Assembly: GCF_013359755.1 (NCBI RefSeq) | Contig: NZ_JABMCJ010000077.1 | Location: forward strand, 1 to 64,000 | Length of the DNA stretch: 64,000 nucleotides | DNA from: Tardiphaga robiniae | GTDB lineage: Bacteria; Pseudomonadota; Alphaproteobacteria; Rhizobiales; Xanthobacteraceae | Direction: 5' to 3' | Part shown: piece after piece, positions 43,375 through 51,806 of the stretch | How the letters are laid out: each line of letters opens with the position of its first letter | How positions within the stretch are numbered: the first letter of the stretch is position 1 | The notes under the pieces: generated by a model | Seen by the model: the letters and a program-made list of their open reading frames with translations, nothing else | What the model was told of the DNA's origin: nothing | The model's database searches: none | Position numbers and translations under genes: made by a program

Positions 43375-44574
43375 TCAGGCTTCGATCCCACGCGTTGCCA
43401 TGATCGCCTTCATACGCTGCGTCGCCAGTTCGGGATTGGCCAAAAGACCGGCCTTGTCGGCGAGACGGAACAGTTCGGCGAGATGCTGCGTCGAACGCGT
43501 GCTCTCCTGCCCGCCGATCATGGTGAAGTGATCCTGATGGCCGTTGAGATAGGCCATGAACACGATTCCCGTTTTGTAGAACCGCGTCGGCGCCTTGAAG
43601 ATGTGACGCGACAGCGGCACCGTGGGACCAAGCACGTCGTGGAAACCGGCCTCGTCGCCTGCCGCCAGACGCGACAGCGCATAGGATGCCGCCGGCGCGA
43701 TGGCATCGAAGATGCCGAGCAGTGCATGGGAGAAGCCCTTGTCGTCGCCGGCGATCAGTTCGGCATAGTTGAAGTCGTCGCCGGTATACATCTTCACTTC
43801 GGGCACAAGGCGGCGGCGCATGTCGATCTCGCGCTGCGCATCGAGCAGCGACACCTTCACGCCGTCGACCTTGGCGGCGTTGCGGTTGATGACGTCAACG
43901 GCGATATCCATCGCGGTGTCGAGGCTCGACGTGCCCCAGTAATTCGCCAGTGCCGGATCGAACATGTCGCCGAGCCAGTGGATGATCACCGGCTGCGCCG
44001 ACTGCGACAGGATGCGGTCATAGACGCGGCCGTAATCCTCGGCGCTCTTGCCGAGCTTGGCCAGCGCACGCGACGCCATCAGGATGATGCGGCCGCCGAC
44101 CTTCTCGATCGCTTCGAACTGCTGTTCATAGGCCTTGATCACGTCGTCGATCGACTTGGCATCTTCCACCGCGAGGTGATCGGTGCCGGCGCCGGAGAAC
44201 ACAAGCGCGCCGCGCGGCTTGGCCGCCGCGACGGAGCGCGTGATGAGTTCGAGCGAGGTCGGCCAGTCCATACCCATGCCGCGCTGAGCGGTGTCCATCG
44301 CTTCTGCGACGCCGAGACCGAGATCCCAGACGTGTTCACGAAATGCGATGGTGCGGTCCCAATCGATGGTCTGATTGAGCCACGGATCGCACTCCGCCAG
44401 CGGATCGGCGACGATATGCGCCGCCGAGAAGGCGATGCGGTTCAGCGTGCCTTCCAGCTTGGCCGGAAACGTGCGCGACGCTGCGAGACGATAGGTCTCG
44501 ATCGAACGATCGGCCTTCGGCAGCTTCAGCGACAGAGACGACGCAGTCGACGTGGGCATGACTGGCTTGTTCAT
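43375..44574 (-). CDS. DUF993 family protein (DapA-like aldolase/dehydratase)
   Basis: From the ATG at 44574 (GAGG six bases before) the protein is 399 residues. It matches the DUF993 family, which is distantly related to dihydrodipicolinate synthase-type class I aldolases: DHLAVEDAKSIDDVIKAYEQQFEAIEKVGGRIILMASRALAK, VIIHWLGDMFDP, KVSLLDAQREI and MYTGDDFNYAELIAGDDKGFSHALLG. The lysine of KVSLLD is the candidate Schiff-base residue. No member has a firmly known reaction, as far as I recall. The gene lies between a Gfo/Idh/MocA oxidoreductase and an isomerase, so cleavage or dehydration of a keto sugar is likely. Confidence 0.8.
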   Translation of the reverse strand: MNKPVMPTSTASSLSLKLPKADRSIETYRLAASRTFPAKLEGTLNRIAFSAAHIVADPLAECDPWLNQTIDWDRTIAFREHVWDLGLGVAEAMDTAQRGMGMDWPTSLELITRSVAAAKPRGALVFSGAGTDHLAVEDAKSIDDVIKAYEQQFEAIEKVGGRIILMASRALAKLGKSAEDYGRVYDRILSQSAQPVIIHWLGDMFDPALANYWGTSSLDTAMDIAVDVINRNAAKVDGVKVSLLDAQREIDMRRRLVPEVKMYTGDDFNYAELIAGDDKGFSHALLGIFDAIAPAASYALSRLAAGDEAGFHDVLGPTVPLSRHIFKAPTRFYKTGIVFMAYLNGHQDHFTMIGGQESTRSTQHLAELFRLADKAGLLANPELATQRMKAIMATRGIEA

Positions 44575-44582
44575 GGCGGACC

Positions 44583-45734
44583 TCAGACCTTGAGTGTGGG
44601 AACGTCGATCCAGCGGCGCTCCTTCCAGCTTTCCAGCGCGCATTCGACGAGCTGCACGCCCTTGGCACCTTCGAGCAGCGTGTACTTGTAGGGCGCATCC
44701 TCACAGACGTGACGGATGAACATTTCCCACTGTTCCTTGAAGCCGTTGTCATAGACGGCGTTGTCCGGAACCTTCTGCCAGTCGGCATAAAAATCGTGGG
44801 TGCGCTTCTCGTCGGGATTCCAGATCGGGCGCGGCGTCGCCTGACGCGCCTGGATCATGCACTCGGTGAGACCGGCAACGGCCGAACCGTGGGTCCCGTC
44901 GACCTGGAAGGTCACGAGATCATCGCGATAGACGCGCGTGGCCCAGGACATGTTCATGTGGGCGATGACACCGCCCTTCAGCTTGAAGGTCGCATAGGCC
45001 GAGTCGTCGGCAGTGGCCGTGTACTTCTTGCCCTGCTCGTCCCAGCGCGCCGGGATGTCGGTGGTGCCAAGGCACGTCAGGCTCTCGACTTCGCCGAACA
45101 GGTTGTCGAGCACGTAACGCCAATGGCAGACCATATCGAGGATCATGCCGCCGCCGTCTTCGGCGCGGTAGTTCCAGGACGGGCGCTGGGCTTCCTGCCA
45201 GTCGCCTTCGAACACCCAGTAGCCGAACTCGCCGCGTACCGAGAGCATCTTGCCGAAGAAGCCAGAGTCACGGAGCATCGCAAGCTTCTTCAGACCGGGC
45301 AGGAACAGCTTGTCCTGCACGGTGCCGTGCTTGAGACCCTTTGCGTTGGCCTTCTTGATGACGTCGAGCGCGGCTTCGAGATTGGTCGCGATGGGCTTCT
45401 CGCAATAGATATGCTTGCCGGCCTCGATGGCGCGGTTGAGCAGACCCGGGCGTGCCTGGGTGGTCGCCGCGTCGAAGAAGATGCTGTCGTTCTTGTCGGC
45501 GAAAGCCTTGTCGAGATCAGTGGTCCAGCGCTCGATGCCATACTTCTTGGCGAGGCTTTCGATCTTCTCGGCATTGCGGCCGACCAGGATCGGATCCGGC
45601 ATCATGCGGTCGCCGTTCTTCAGGGTCACGCCGCCCTGCGCACGGATCGCGACGATCGAGCGCACGAGATGCTGGTTGAGACCCATACGGCCGGTGATGC
45701 CGTTCATGATGATGCCGAGGCGGTGGACAGCCAT
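44583..45734 (-). CDS. Gfo/Idh/MocA family oxidoreductase
   Basis: The product is 383 residues. The N-terminal Rossmann part is unusual in reading GIIMNGITGRMGLNQH instead of a plain GxGxxG, but the family motif EKPIATN (Lys as catalytic residue) and the C-terminal alpha/beta domain (DGGGMILDMVCHWRYVLDNLFGEVESL) are clear, including the catalytic-type aspartate and histidine. It oxidises a hydroxyl of a sugar, sugar acid or inositol with NAD(P). The start has AGGAG upstream; it is 2 bases after the enolase-superfamily gene in the same operon. Confidence 0.87.
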   Translation of the reverse strand: MAVHRLGIIMNGITGRMGLNQHLVRSIVAIRAQGGVTLKNGDRMMPDPILVGRNAEKIESLAKKYGIERWTTDLDKAFADKNDSIFFDAATTQARPGLLNRAIEAGKHIYCEKPIATNLEAALDVIKKANAKGLKHGTVQDKLFLPGLKKLAMLRDSGFFGKMLSVRGEFGYWVFEGDWQEAQRPSWNYRAEDGGGMILDMVCHWRYVLDNLFGEVESLTCLGTTDIPARWDEQGKKYTATADDSAYATFKLKGGVIAHMNMSWATRVYRDDLVTFQVDGTHGSAVAGLTECMIQARQATPRPIWNPDEKRTHDFYADWQKVPDNAVYDNGFKEQWEMFIRHVCEDAPYKYTLLEGAKGVQLVECALESWKERRWIDVPTLKV

Positions 45735-45736
45735 AG

Positions 45737-47155
45737 TCAGGACTCCTGGAGAACTTTAGTTTGAGAATGATCGGATGAAGCGAGCTGGAGCGGCGACAGC
45801 ACCGACCAGTCCGGATGTGCGCCGGATGCAAATCCGGCAGAGGTCAGCGATCCCGTAAGAAGATCGCCGTCGTGAATCGACAGACGGACGATATCGCCAT
45901 CGCGGCGGTAGAGATCGGGATGCGCCGTCAGGAAGGCCTCGGCCTCCTCCGCTGGTGCAGTGCCGAAACCATCGACGTAGTGATGGCCGTTGCGTTCGGC
46001 ATGGGTGACGCCGATCAGCGCGCCAAGCGCCAGATCCTGCTGCATGCCAAGGCCGGCCTGGCAGGTGAGATCCTCGCCGGTGATAAAATGATCGACGCCC
46101 TGCGCGCTCCACGCCGCAGCGCGAGTCGCATTCGCAATCGACTTGTAGAAGCCCTTGCAGGATTTCGAGGAAATGCCGCGATAGCCCAGCGCCTTGGCGG
46201 CGGGGAATGCATCCCAATTGTCGTCAGCCTCATCAATGATGAAATTGCGCGACGACAGTTTGCCGAGCGGCGATTCGCGCGTGATGTCGCGCGGCATCGG
46301 CTGTTCGATGTAAAGTAGCCTGGATGCAATCGGCGCCAGTGCGCTGTCATTGTCGAGGCGATCGACCAGCGCGCCGAGCGCGTTGAGATCGGCATATTGC
46401 TCGTTGGCGTCGAGCGTCACCTGATAATCGTAAGGCAACATCGTCAGCGCGTTGCCGATCCGGGTCAGGCGTGCGGCGTCTGCCGCGGGATCACCATTCA
46501 TCTTGAGCTTGAAGTATCGTGCGCCGCTACTCTCTCTGGGGTCGGCGACACCGCCCTCGCCTTCGATCACATCATCGAGGCCAACGGTGTGGCGCAGCGC
46601 GACGCGCCCAAGCCGGTGACGGTTGGCCAGGAACGTCGCGATATCGTCAGCGCCGAGATCGGGCGCAAGACGCGCGGTAAGACCGGCGACGTTGGCCTTC
46701 ATGCCCGTGAAGAAATCCGTGCCCAAGCCACGTAGCAGTGCGTCAAGCACAGCTTTGTCGATCTCCGCCGGCCCGAAAGCCGCCGCCAATGGTGGAATGT
46801 CCAGTTCGGCGCAGGCCTTCATCTGGTCGCCGATGCAGGCCGCATGCAGGCCGAAGGCCGAGATGAAACCGGACTGCGCGCGATAGAGCTCTTTGGCGAT
46901 GACCAGCGACTGCCGCAGCTCGTTCACGGTGTCGCCGATGGCCAGATGCGGCCGCTTGTCGAACCACTTCGGCACCATCAGTTCGGCTGAGGCGCCGACG
47001 AACACGCCCTTGCCTTCGACCTCAAGCTCGACCCGCACGAAAGCCTGCGGCGCGGCATTGACCGTCACGGCACCAAAGCGAAACGGCCGCACGAATGCCA
47101 CGTGGCGCTCGAACAGCGTAATGTCTCGCAAGGCGATCCGTGTCGACATGGACAT
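45737..47155 (-). CDS. Enolase-superfamily dehydratase (mandelate racemase / muconate lactonizing type)
   Basis: The protein is 472 residues, longer than the usual 370-400. The active-site pattern of the superfamily is present: lysines in YFKLKMNGD, first metal ligand in TLDANEQY, second in LLYIEQPMPRD, third in FIIDEADDNW and a late lysine in SSKSCKGF. This is the muconate-lactonizing-enzyme-like arrangement with a Lys on each side of the barrel. It likely dehydrates or cycloisomerises a sugar acid. The extra length lies mainly in the N-terminal domain and C-terminus. It starts 5 bases after the ABC ATPase gene. Confidence 0.82.
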   Translation of the reverse strand: MSMSTRIALRDITLFERHVAFVRPFRFGAVTVNAAPQAFVRVELEVEGKGVFVGASAELMVPKWFDKRPHLAIGDTVNELRQSLVIAKELYRAQSGFISAFGLHAACIGDQMKACAELDIPPLAAAFGPAEIDKAVLDALLRGLGTDFFTGMKANVAGLTARLAPDLGADDIATFLANRHRLGRVALRHTVGLDDVIEGEGGVADPRESSGARYFKLKMNGDPAADAARLTRIGNALTMLPYDYQVTLDANEQYADLNALGALVDRLDNDSALAPIASRLLYIEQPMPRDITRESPLGKLSSRNFIIDEADDNWDAFPAAKALGYRGISSKSCKGFYKSIANATRAAAWSAQGVDHFITGEDLTCQAGLGMQQDLALGALIGVTHAERNGHHYVDGFGTAPAEEAEAFLTAHPDLYRRDGDIVRLSIHDGDLLTGSLTSAGFASGAHPDWSVLSPLQLASSDHSQTKVLQES

Positions 47156-47160
47156 GGGCG

Positions 47161-48012
47161 CTAGTCCAGCGTGCTGTTGGTCATGAAGTGCTTGCGGATG
47201 CGCGCGACCAGATCGGTGAAGATCGGGTTCGACATCGCATCGAGCGTGCGCTCGCGGCCGAGCGGCACGTCATAGATCGCGGCAATGCCGCCGGGGCGCT
47301 CGGTCATGACCAGCACCTTGTCGGCAAGGAAAACCGCTTCCGGGATCGAATGGGTGATGAGGAGAATCGTCTTGCCGGTGGTGCGCTGGATGCGCGACAG
47401 CTCGACATTCATCTTCTCGCGCGTCATGGCGTCGAGCGCGCCGAACGGCTCGTCCATCATCATGATTTTGGGATCGTGCACCAGCGCACGGCAGATCGAG
47501 GCGCGTTGCTGCATGCCGCCGGAGAGTTGCCACGGCAGCTTCTTCTCGAAGCCTTCGAGGCCGACCATCTTCAGAAGCTCTTTCGCGCGCGGGATATATT
47601 TCTCGCGCGGCAGATTCTTCATGTCGATGGGCATCAACACGTTGTTGATGATGTTCCGCCACGGCAGCAGCAGCGCATTCTGGAACACGATACCGACATC
47701 GCCATGAGGCTCGGTGACTTTCTTGCCGTCGACGTGGATTTCGCCTGATGTCGGCGCAAGAAGGCCGGAGATCAGCTTAAGCAGCGTGGACTTGCCGCAC
47801 CCGGATGGACCGACCACGACGAAGAATTCGCCGTCATTGATGTGGAAGTCCAGGGGACGCAGCGACTGCACCTGGCCGTCGCCGGTCCCATAGGTCTTGG
47901 AGACGCCGGAGAGATTGATCCCCGACGCCTTCGATGGTGCGGACTGCTCGGATACGACGCGAAGATGCGCACTCGGTTGATCGACGCTCATGGTCCTCAT
48001 CGCTGCAGTCAT
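47161..48012 (-). CDS. ABC transporter ATP-binding protein (nitrate/taurine type)
   Basis: The product is 283 residues. Walker A is GPSGCGKST, the Q loop GIVFQNALLLPWR, the signature LSGGMQQRASICRAL and Walker B IMMMDEPFGALD, followed by the His switch LLITHSIPEA. This belongs to the SsuB/TauB/ThiY-partner group of importers. About 30 residues precede the domain; a later ATG (47991) is possible. It powers uptake with the permease and binding protein encoded just upstream in the operon. Confidence 0.92.
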   Translation of the reverse strand: MTAAMRTMSVDQPSAHLRVVSEQSAPSKASGINLSGVSKTYGTGDGQVQSLRPLDFHINDGEFFVVVGPSGCGKSTLLKLISGLLAPTSGEIHVDGKKVTEPHGDVGIVFQNALLLPWRNIINNVLMPIDMKNLPREKYIPRAKELLKMVGLEGFEKKLPWQLSGGMQQRASICRALVHDPKIMMMDEPFGALDAMTREKMNVELSRIQRTTGKTILLITHSIPEAVFLADKVLVMTERPGGIAAIYDVPLGRERTLDAMSNPIFTDLVARIRKHFMTNSTLD

Positions 48013-48062
48013 TACGGCTGGTCCTGTTGATTTCGTCAGTTCGGTCGAGATAACCGGGCCGG

Positions 48063-49055
48063 TTACTTCGGCAGATATTCGTTGGTGTAGAAGGCCTTCG
48101 GATTTTCCTTGGCCTTGGCTTCCAGACCGCCATATTCGACCATCAGCTCTACCGATTCCTTCATGTTCTGATCGGTGACCTGGAACGGGCGCTTACCCTT
48201 GGTTTCCGGCGTGGTGTAGAGCGGGATGGTGAGTTCGAAGCCCTGGGTCAGGGTCTCGATCTTGCCGCCCTTCGGGTTGGCATCGAGGATCGACTGCGCG
48301 GCAGCCTTCGGCTCCTTCGACGCAGCTTCGACGGCCTTGGTGGTGGCCGACATGAAGCGCTTCACGAGATCCGGATTGGCCTTGGCATAGTCGGTATTGG
48401 TGATGATGCCCGACGACACCAGATGAATGCCGTAATCGGCGAACTTGATCGGATACACATCCTTGCCGGTGGCATCCTTGATCTTCATGGACTGGTCCAT
48501 GACGTAGCCGAGCAGCAGGTCAGCCTGGCCGTTGATGACGGCGTTGAGCTTGGTCTGTCCGTCGCCGGCGACGGTCTTGAAATCGGATTCCTTGAGGCCC
48601 GCCTTCTTGAGGAACAGCGGCCAGATCTGGGTCATGGAATCCGCCGGCGTGATCGCCACGGTCTTGCCCTTGATGTCGTCCGGCTTCCTGATGTTCTTGT
48701 CGACGAAGCCCATCACCGACATGGCCGAGGTCTGCAGCAGCACGCCGGTGGCGATCACCGGGGCGCCCTTCACGGCTGCGCGCATCATGGTGGGAACGTC
48801 GACATAGCCGAAGTTCACGCTCTTGGCGGCAACGGCCTGCACGGTGGCCGCCGAACCGCGGCCTTCCTGGATGTCGAGATCGATGCCTTCGGCTTCATAG
48901 ATGCCCTTGGCCTTGCCGTAATAGAACGGCGAATGCTCACCATAGACATACCAGTTGAGCATCAGCGTCACCTTGTCGGCCGCAGCCGCCGGCGTGGCGA
49001 GTGCGAGCGTGACGGTGATCGCGGCAGTCGAAACAGCAGTAACCCATTTCAGCAT
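48063..49055 (-). CDS. NMT1/THI5-like ABC substrate-binding protein
   Basis: The protein is 330 residues. The ATG has GGGAGG seven bases before it. A signal peptide (about 1-26, ending PAAAADK) sends it to the periplasm. The mature part starts VTLMLNWYVYGEHSPFYYGKAKGIYEAEGIDLDI, which is the NMT1/THI5 fold used for pyrimidine, sulfonate, aromatic and similar ligands, with the conserved GSAATVQAVAAKSVNFGYVD block. The ligand cannot be read. The following catabolic genes suggest a polyhydroxylated compound, which would be unusual for this binding-protein class. Confidence 0.88.
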   Translation of the reverse strand: MLKWVTAVSTAAITVTLALATPAAAADKVTLMLNWYVYGEHSPFYYGKAKGIYEAEGIDLDIQEGRGSAATVQAVAAKSVNFGYVDVPTMMRAAVKGAPVIATGVLLQTSAMSVMGFVDKNIRKPDDIKGKTVAITPADSMTQIWPLFLKKAGLKESDFKTVAGDGQTKLNAVINGQADLLLGYVMDQSMKIKDATGKDVYPIKFADYGIHLVSSGIITNTDYAKANPDLVKRFMSATTKAVEAASKEPKAAAQSILDANPKGGKIETLTQGFELTIPLYTTPETKGKRPFQVTDQNMKESVELMVEYGGLEAKAKENPKAFYTNEYLPK

Positions 49056-49130
49056 TTTTAGCCTCCCATTGAAGCAGGTGATCGCGGCCCGTTTCGCCGG
49101 ACCGCTTGTTTGGAAATTGCGCGTCCCCGA

Positions 49131-49940
49131 TCAGGACCCGATGAAGACATCCGCGCGCTGACTGACGTGCCAGGGAATCGCAAAACGTTCGATGCGATCG
49201 ACCAGCCAGAACAGAATGACGCCGAGCAGCGCGAGGATCACGAGAGCCGCAAACATCGTCGGCAGATCGAAGGTGCCGATGGAGCGCTGCAGCACATAAC
49301 CGATGCCGGAATTGGAGCCGACGAATTCACCGACCACCGCGCCGACGACGGCGAGCGTGACGGACACCTTGAGACCGGAGAAGATCGCCGGCAGTGCGTG
49401 TGGCAGGTTCACCGCGCAGAACACGCGCAAGCGGCTGCCCTTCATGGCGCGGGCGAGATCGACCATATCGGGATCGACCGACTTGAACCCCTGCACCGCC
49501 GACACGACGACGGGAAAGAAACCGAGCAGAAATGCCGCGATGATCTTCGGCACGATGCCGAAGCCGAACCACACCACGAACAAGGGCGCGATGGCGACTT
49601 TGGGAATCGACTGCGAGAACACCAGCAGCGGATAGACATAGCTTTCGACGGTCCGCGAACCGGCGATCAGCATGGCAATCGGGATGCCGAACACGGCGGA
49701 TGCAAGGAAGCCGAGCAGTGTCGCGTAAGTCGTCGGCCCTGACTGCGCGAGCAGCTCGGGCCAATCGGTGTAGAGCACCTTCACGACGTCGCCGGGCGCA
49801 GGGATTTGATAGGCGGGAATGTTGAAGATGCGGATCGCGAGATCCCAGCCGACCACGATCATCACCAGCAACAGGAATGGGCGCAGCCATGAGGCGTTCA
49901 GCAGCTTCGATATACTGCCGGGTGCTTTCTTCTCACTCAC
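49131..49940 (-). CDS. ABC transporter permease (SsuC/TauC type)
   Basis: From the GTG at 49940, preceded by GGGAGACGAGA, the protein is 269 residues, the usual size; the frame runs on to 50021 but the extra part is not conserved and lies over the promoter. It has about six membrane helices and the EAA loop (DLARAMKGSRLRVFCAVNLPHALPAIFSGLKVS). It forms the inner membrane channel of the importer. It is the first gene of the seven-gene operon. Confidence 0.9.
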   Translation of the reverse strand: MSEKKAPGSISKLLNASWLRPFLLLVMIVVGWDLAIRIFNIPAYQIPAPGDVVKVLYTDWPELLAQSGPTTYATLLGFLASAVFGIPIAMLIAGSRTVESYVYPLLVFSQSIPKVAIAPLFVVWFGFGIVPKIIAAFLLGFFPVVVSAVQGFKSVDPDMVDLARAMKGSRLRVFCAVNLPHALPAIFSGLKVSVTLAVVGAVVGEFVGSNSGIGYVLQRSIGTFDLPTMFAALVILALLGVILFWLVDRIERFAIPWHVSQRADVFIGS

Positions 49941-49992
49941 GCGTCTCGTCTCCCAGATGCCGGCTTCGCGGTCGCATTTAACTCGTTGGATA

Positions 49993-50021
49993 AATACAGC
50001 GCATGGCTTCACCGTTGTCAA
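49993..50021 (-). promoter_or_regulatory. Sigma-70-type promoter of the seven-gene operon
   Basis: On the minus strand TTGACA (50021-50016), a 17-base spacer and TGTATT (49998-49993), about 50 bases before the permease start. The -35 box is perfect; the -10 matches four of six bases. It lies after the stop of the upstream TetR gene, so the operon can be transcribed separately. Confidence 0.55.
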
Positions 50022-50056
50022 TTGGCCGCTTAACTAGCGAAAATTACACAATGATT

Positions 50057-50779
50057 TCAGGCGCTTTGGCGGGCCGAGGTGTGGACAACCGTCGCCGGCG
50101 GGAGCTGGAATTCGGCCACGGATCGGCCGGTGAGCGCCGCCAGGACGAGCGCCACCATATGCGCCAGCCGCTCGTCCCTCGCCTCCTTCGCCAGGAGATC
50201 CCTGCCGAAAATCACGCTGAGCGTGGCATTGTTGCCGATATAGAAAAAGCTCAGCGCGGCGATGGAAATGTAGAGCTGCACCGGATCCATCGCGACCTTG
50301 AAATCGCCTGACGCGACGCCGCGCAAAACCACCGTGCGGATCATCTCCACGAAGGGCGAATGCATCGACTTCACCTTCGTGGAGCGCTTGATGTGCTTCG
50401 CGCGCTCCAGATTCTCGGTGTTGAGCAGCGCGAGGAATTCCGGGTTGCGGATAAAATAGTTCCAGGTGAAGGCGATCAGGCTCTCGATGGCCTCAGGCGG
50501 ATCGAGATGTTCGAGATCGAGCGTGCGTTCTTCGGCGCGGATCTGCTCATAGGCACCTTCGAGTACCGCAAGATAGAGCGCATCCTTGTTGCCGACGTGA
50601 TAGTAGAGCATGCGTTTGTTGGCGCCGGCCTGCGCAGCGATGCGATCGACGCGCGCACCGGCTAGGCCCTTGCTCGCGAATTCCTTCTTGGCAGCCTCGA
50701 GAATGCGCAGACGCATCCCTTCCGGGTCACGCTGCCACTTCAATGCTTTCTTCGGCGCTTTTTTAGTTGTTTTTGCCAA
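50057..50779 (-). CDS. TetR-family transcriptional regulator
   Basis: The helix-turn-helix is clear: RLRILEAAKKEFASKGLAGARVDRIAAQAGANKRMLYYHVGNKDALYLAVL. From a TTG at 50779 the protein is 240 residues with a Lys-rich N-terminus (AKTTKKAPKKALKWQRDPEG). The frame is open to 50935, and an ATG at 50839 is possible, but the intervening DNA looks like intergenic palindrome sequence. It is on the same strand just upstream of the ABC/sugar operon, so it is the best local candidate for its regulator. Ligand unknown. Confidence 0.82.
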   Translation of the reverse strand: MAKTTKKAPKKALKWQRDPEGMRLRILEAAKKEFASKGLAGARVDRIAAQAGANKRMLYYHVGNKDALYLAVLEGAYEQIRAEERTLDLEHLDPPEAIESLIAFTWNYFIRNPEFLALLNTENLERAKHIKRSTKVKSMHSPFVEMIRTVVLRGVASGDFKVAMDPVQLYISIAALSFFYIGNNATLSVIFGRDLLAKEARDERLAHMVALVLAALTGRSVAEFQLPPATVVHTSARQSA

Positions 50780-50947
50780 ACCCGGATCCCGTCGCTCAGC
50801 GGAATGACGCAACAGCCGCACGTCTATCGCGTGTAGCATGCGTTTGCCCGCTTGAGAACAAAGCATGTTCCGGGCCATATACGCAAACGGGCATCGCCTT
50901 TTGCAGGTGCCGTCGCTATCACTGCCCTGCCCCAACCGGACCTGCTT

Positions 50948-51709
50948 GTGCCTGCCATCATCACAGACCCGTTCTTCTATGCCGTCGCCATTCCGGCGGT
51001 GATTTTCCTTGGCCTCTCCAAAGGCGGCTTCTCCGGCGTCGGCATTGCCGCCACGCCGCTACTGGCGCTGTATCTGCCACCGCTGGAAGCGGCCGCCTTG
51101 CTGCTGCCGGTGCTGATCACGCAGGACCTGATCTCGATCTATGTCTATCGCCGCGAGTGGGACGCCTCGAATCTGAAGATCATGTTGCCGGGCGCCGTCG
51201 CCGGCATGACGCTGGCGTGGCTGCTTGCCTCTTATATTTCCGACAATGCCGTGCGTATCACCGTCGGTCTGATCGGCCTCATCTTCGTGATCGACGTCTG
51301 GCGCAAGCGCGCCAGAATCGAACCGACCCGCATGGGCCCGGCCGGTGGCGTATTCTGGGGCGCGGTATCGGGTTTCACATCCTTCATGACTCAGGCCGGC
51401 GGCCCGCCATTTCAGGTCTATGTGCTGCCGCAGCGGCTGCCGAAGCTGGTGCTGGTCGGGACCACGACGATCTTCTTCGCCGTCGTCAATGCGCTGAAGA
51501 TCGTGCCCTATTTCGCACTCGGCCAATTCCACGCCGGCAATTTCGCGACATCGCTGGCGCTGCTGCCGATGGCCATCATCGCGAACTTCATGGGCATCTG
51601 GCTGGTGAAACACACGCCCACCAATCTGTTCTACAACATCGCCTATGCCCTGCTGCTGGTGATCTCGCTGGTGCTGCTGTGGCAGGGCTGTTCGATGTTG
51701 TGGCGGTAG
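50948..51709 (+). CDS. TauE/SafE family exporter
   Basis: From the GTG at 50948 the protein is 253 residues, normal for the family; the frame is open from a TTG at 50852. It has eight predicted helices with the family segments IFLGLSKGGFSGVGIAATPLLALY and the second-repeat GFTSFMTQAGGPPFQVYVLP. Members move sulfite, organosulfonates or other anions across the inner membrane, generally as exporters. It is divergent from the TetR gene and monocistronic; a long palindrome follows the stop. Confidence 0.88.
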   Translation: MPAIITDPFFYAVAIPAVIFLGLSKGGFSGVGIAATPLLALYLPPLEAAALLLPVLITQDLISIYVYRREWDASNLKIMLPGAVAGMTLAWLLASYISDNAVRITVGLIGLIFVIDVWRKRARIEPTRMGPAGGVFWGAVSGFTSFMTQAGGPPFQVYVLPQRLPKLVLVGTTTIFFAVVNALKIVPYFALGQFHAGNFATSLALLPMAIIANFMGIWLVKHTPTNLFYNIAYALLLVISLVLLWQGCSMLWR

Positions 51710-51719
51710 GTGGCAATAC

Positions 51720-51802
51720 GTAGGATGGGTAGAGCGCAGCGAAACCCATCGCTTTCATGCGTTTAAATGATGGGTTTCGCGAAGACGCTCTACCCATCCT
51801 AC
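51720..51802. repeat. Long hairpin repeat (MITE/REP-like)
   Basis: Outer arms of 17 bp (gtaggatgggtagagcg, 51720-51736; complement 51786-51802) and inner arms of 12 bp (gcgaaacccatc, 51739-51750; complement 51769-51780) pair perfectly. The motif tgggtagagcg is a familiar intergenic repeat of Bradyrhizobium relatives. It lies between two convergent genes and could also act as a terminator. Confidence 0.8.
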
Positions 51803-51806
51803 ACCT

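Noticed and set aside
43270-44691. 473-codon plus-strand frame opposite the DUF993 gene
   Set aside because: Shadow of the DUF993 coding strand; no ribosome site or domain.
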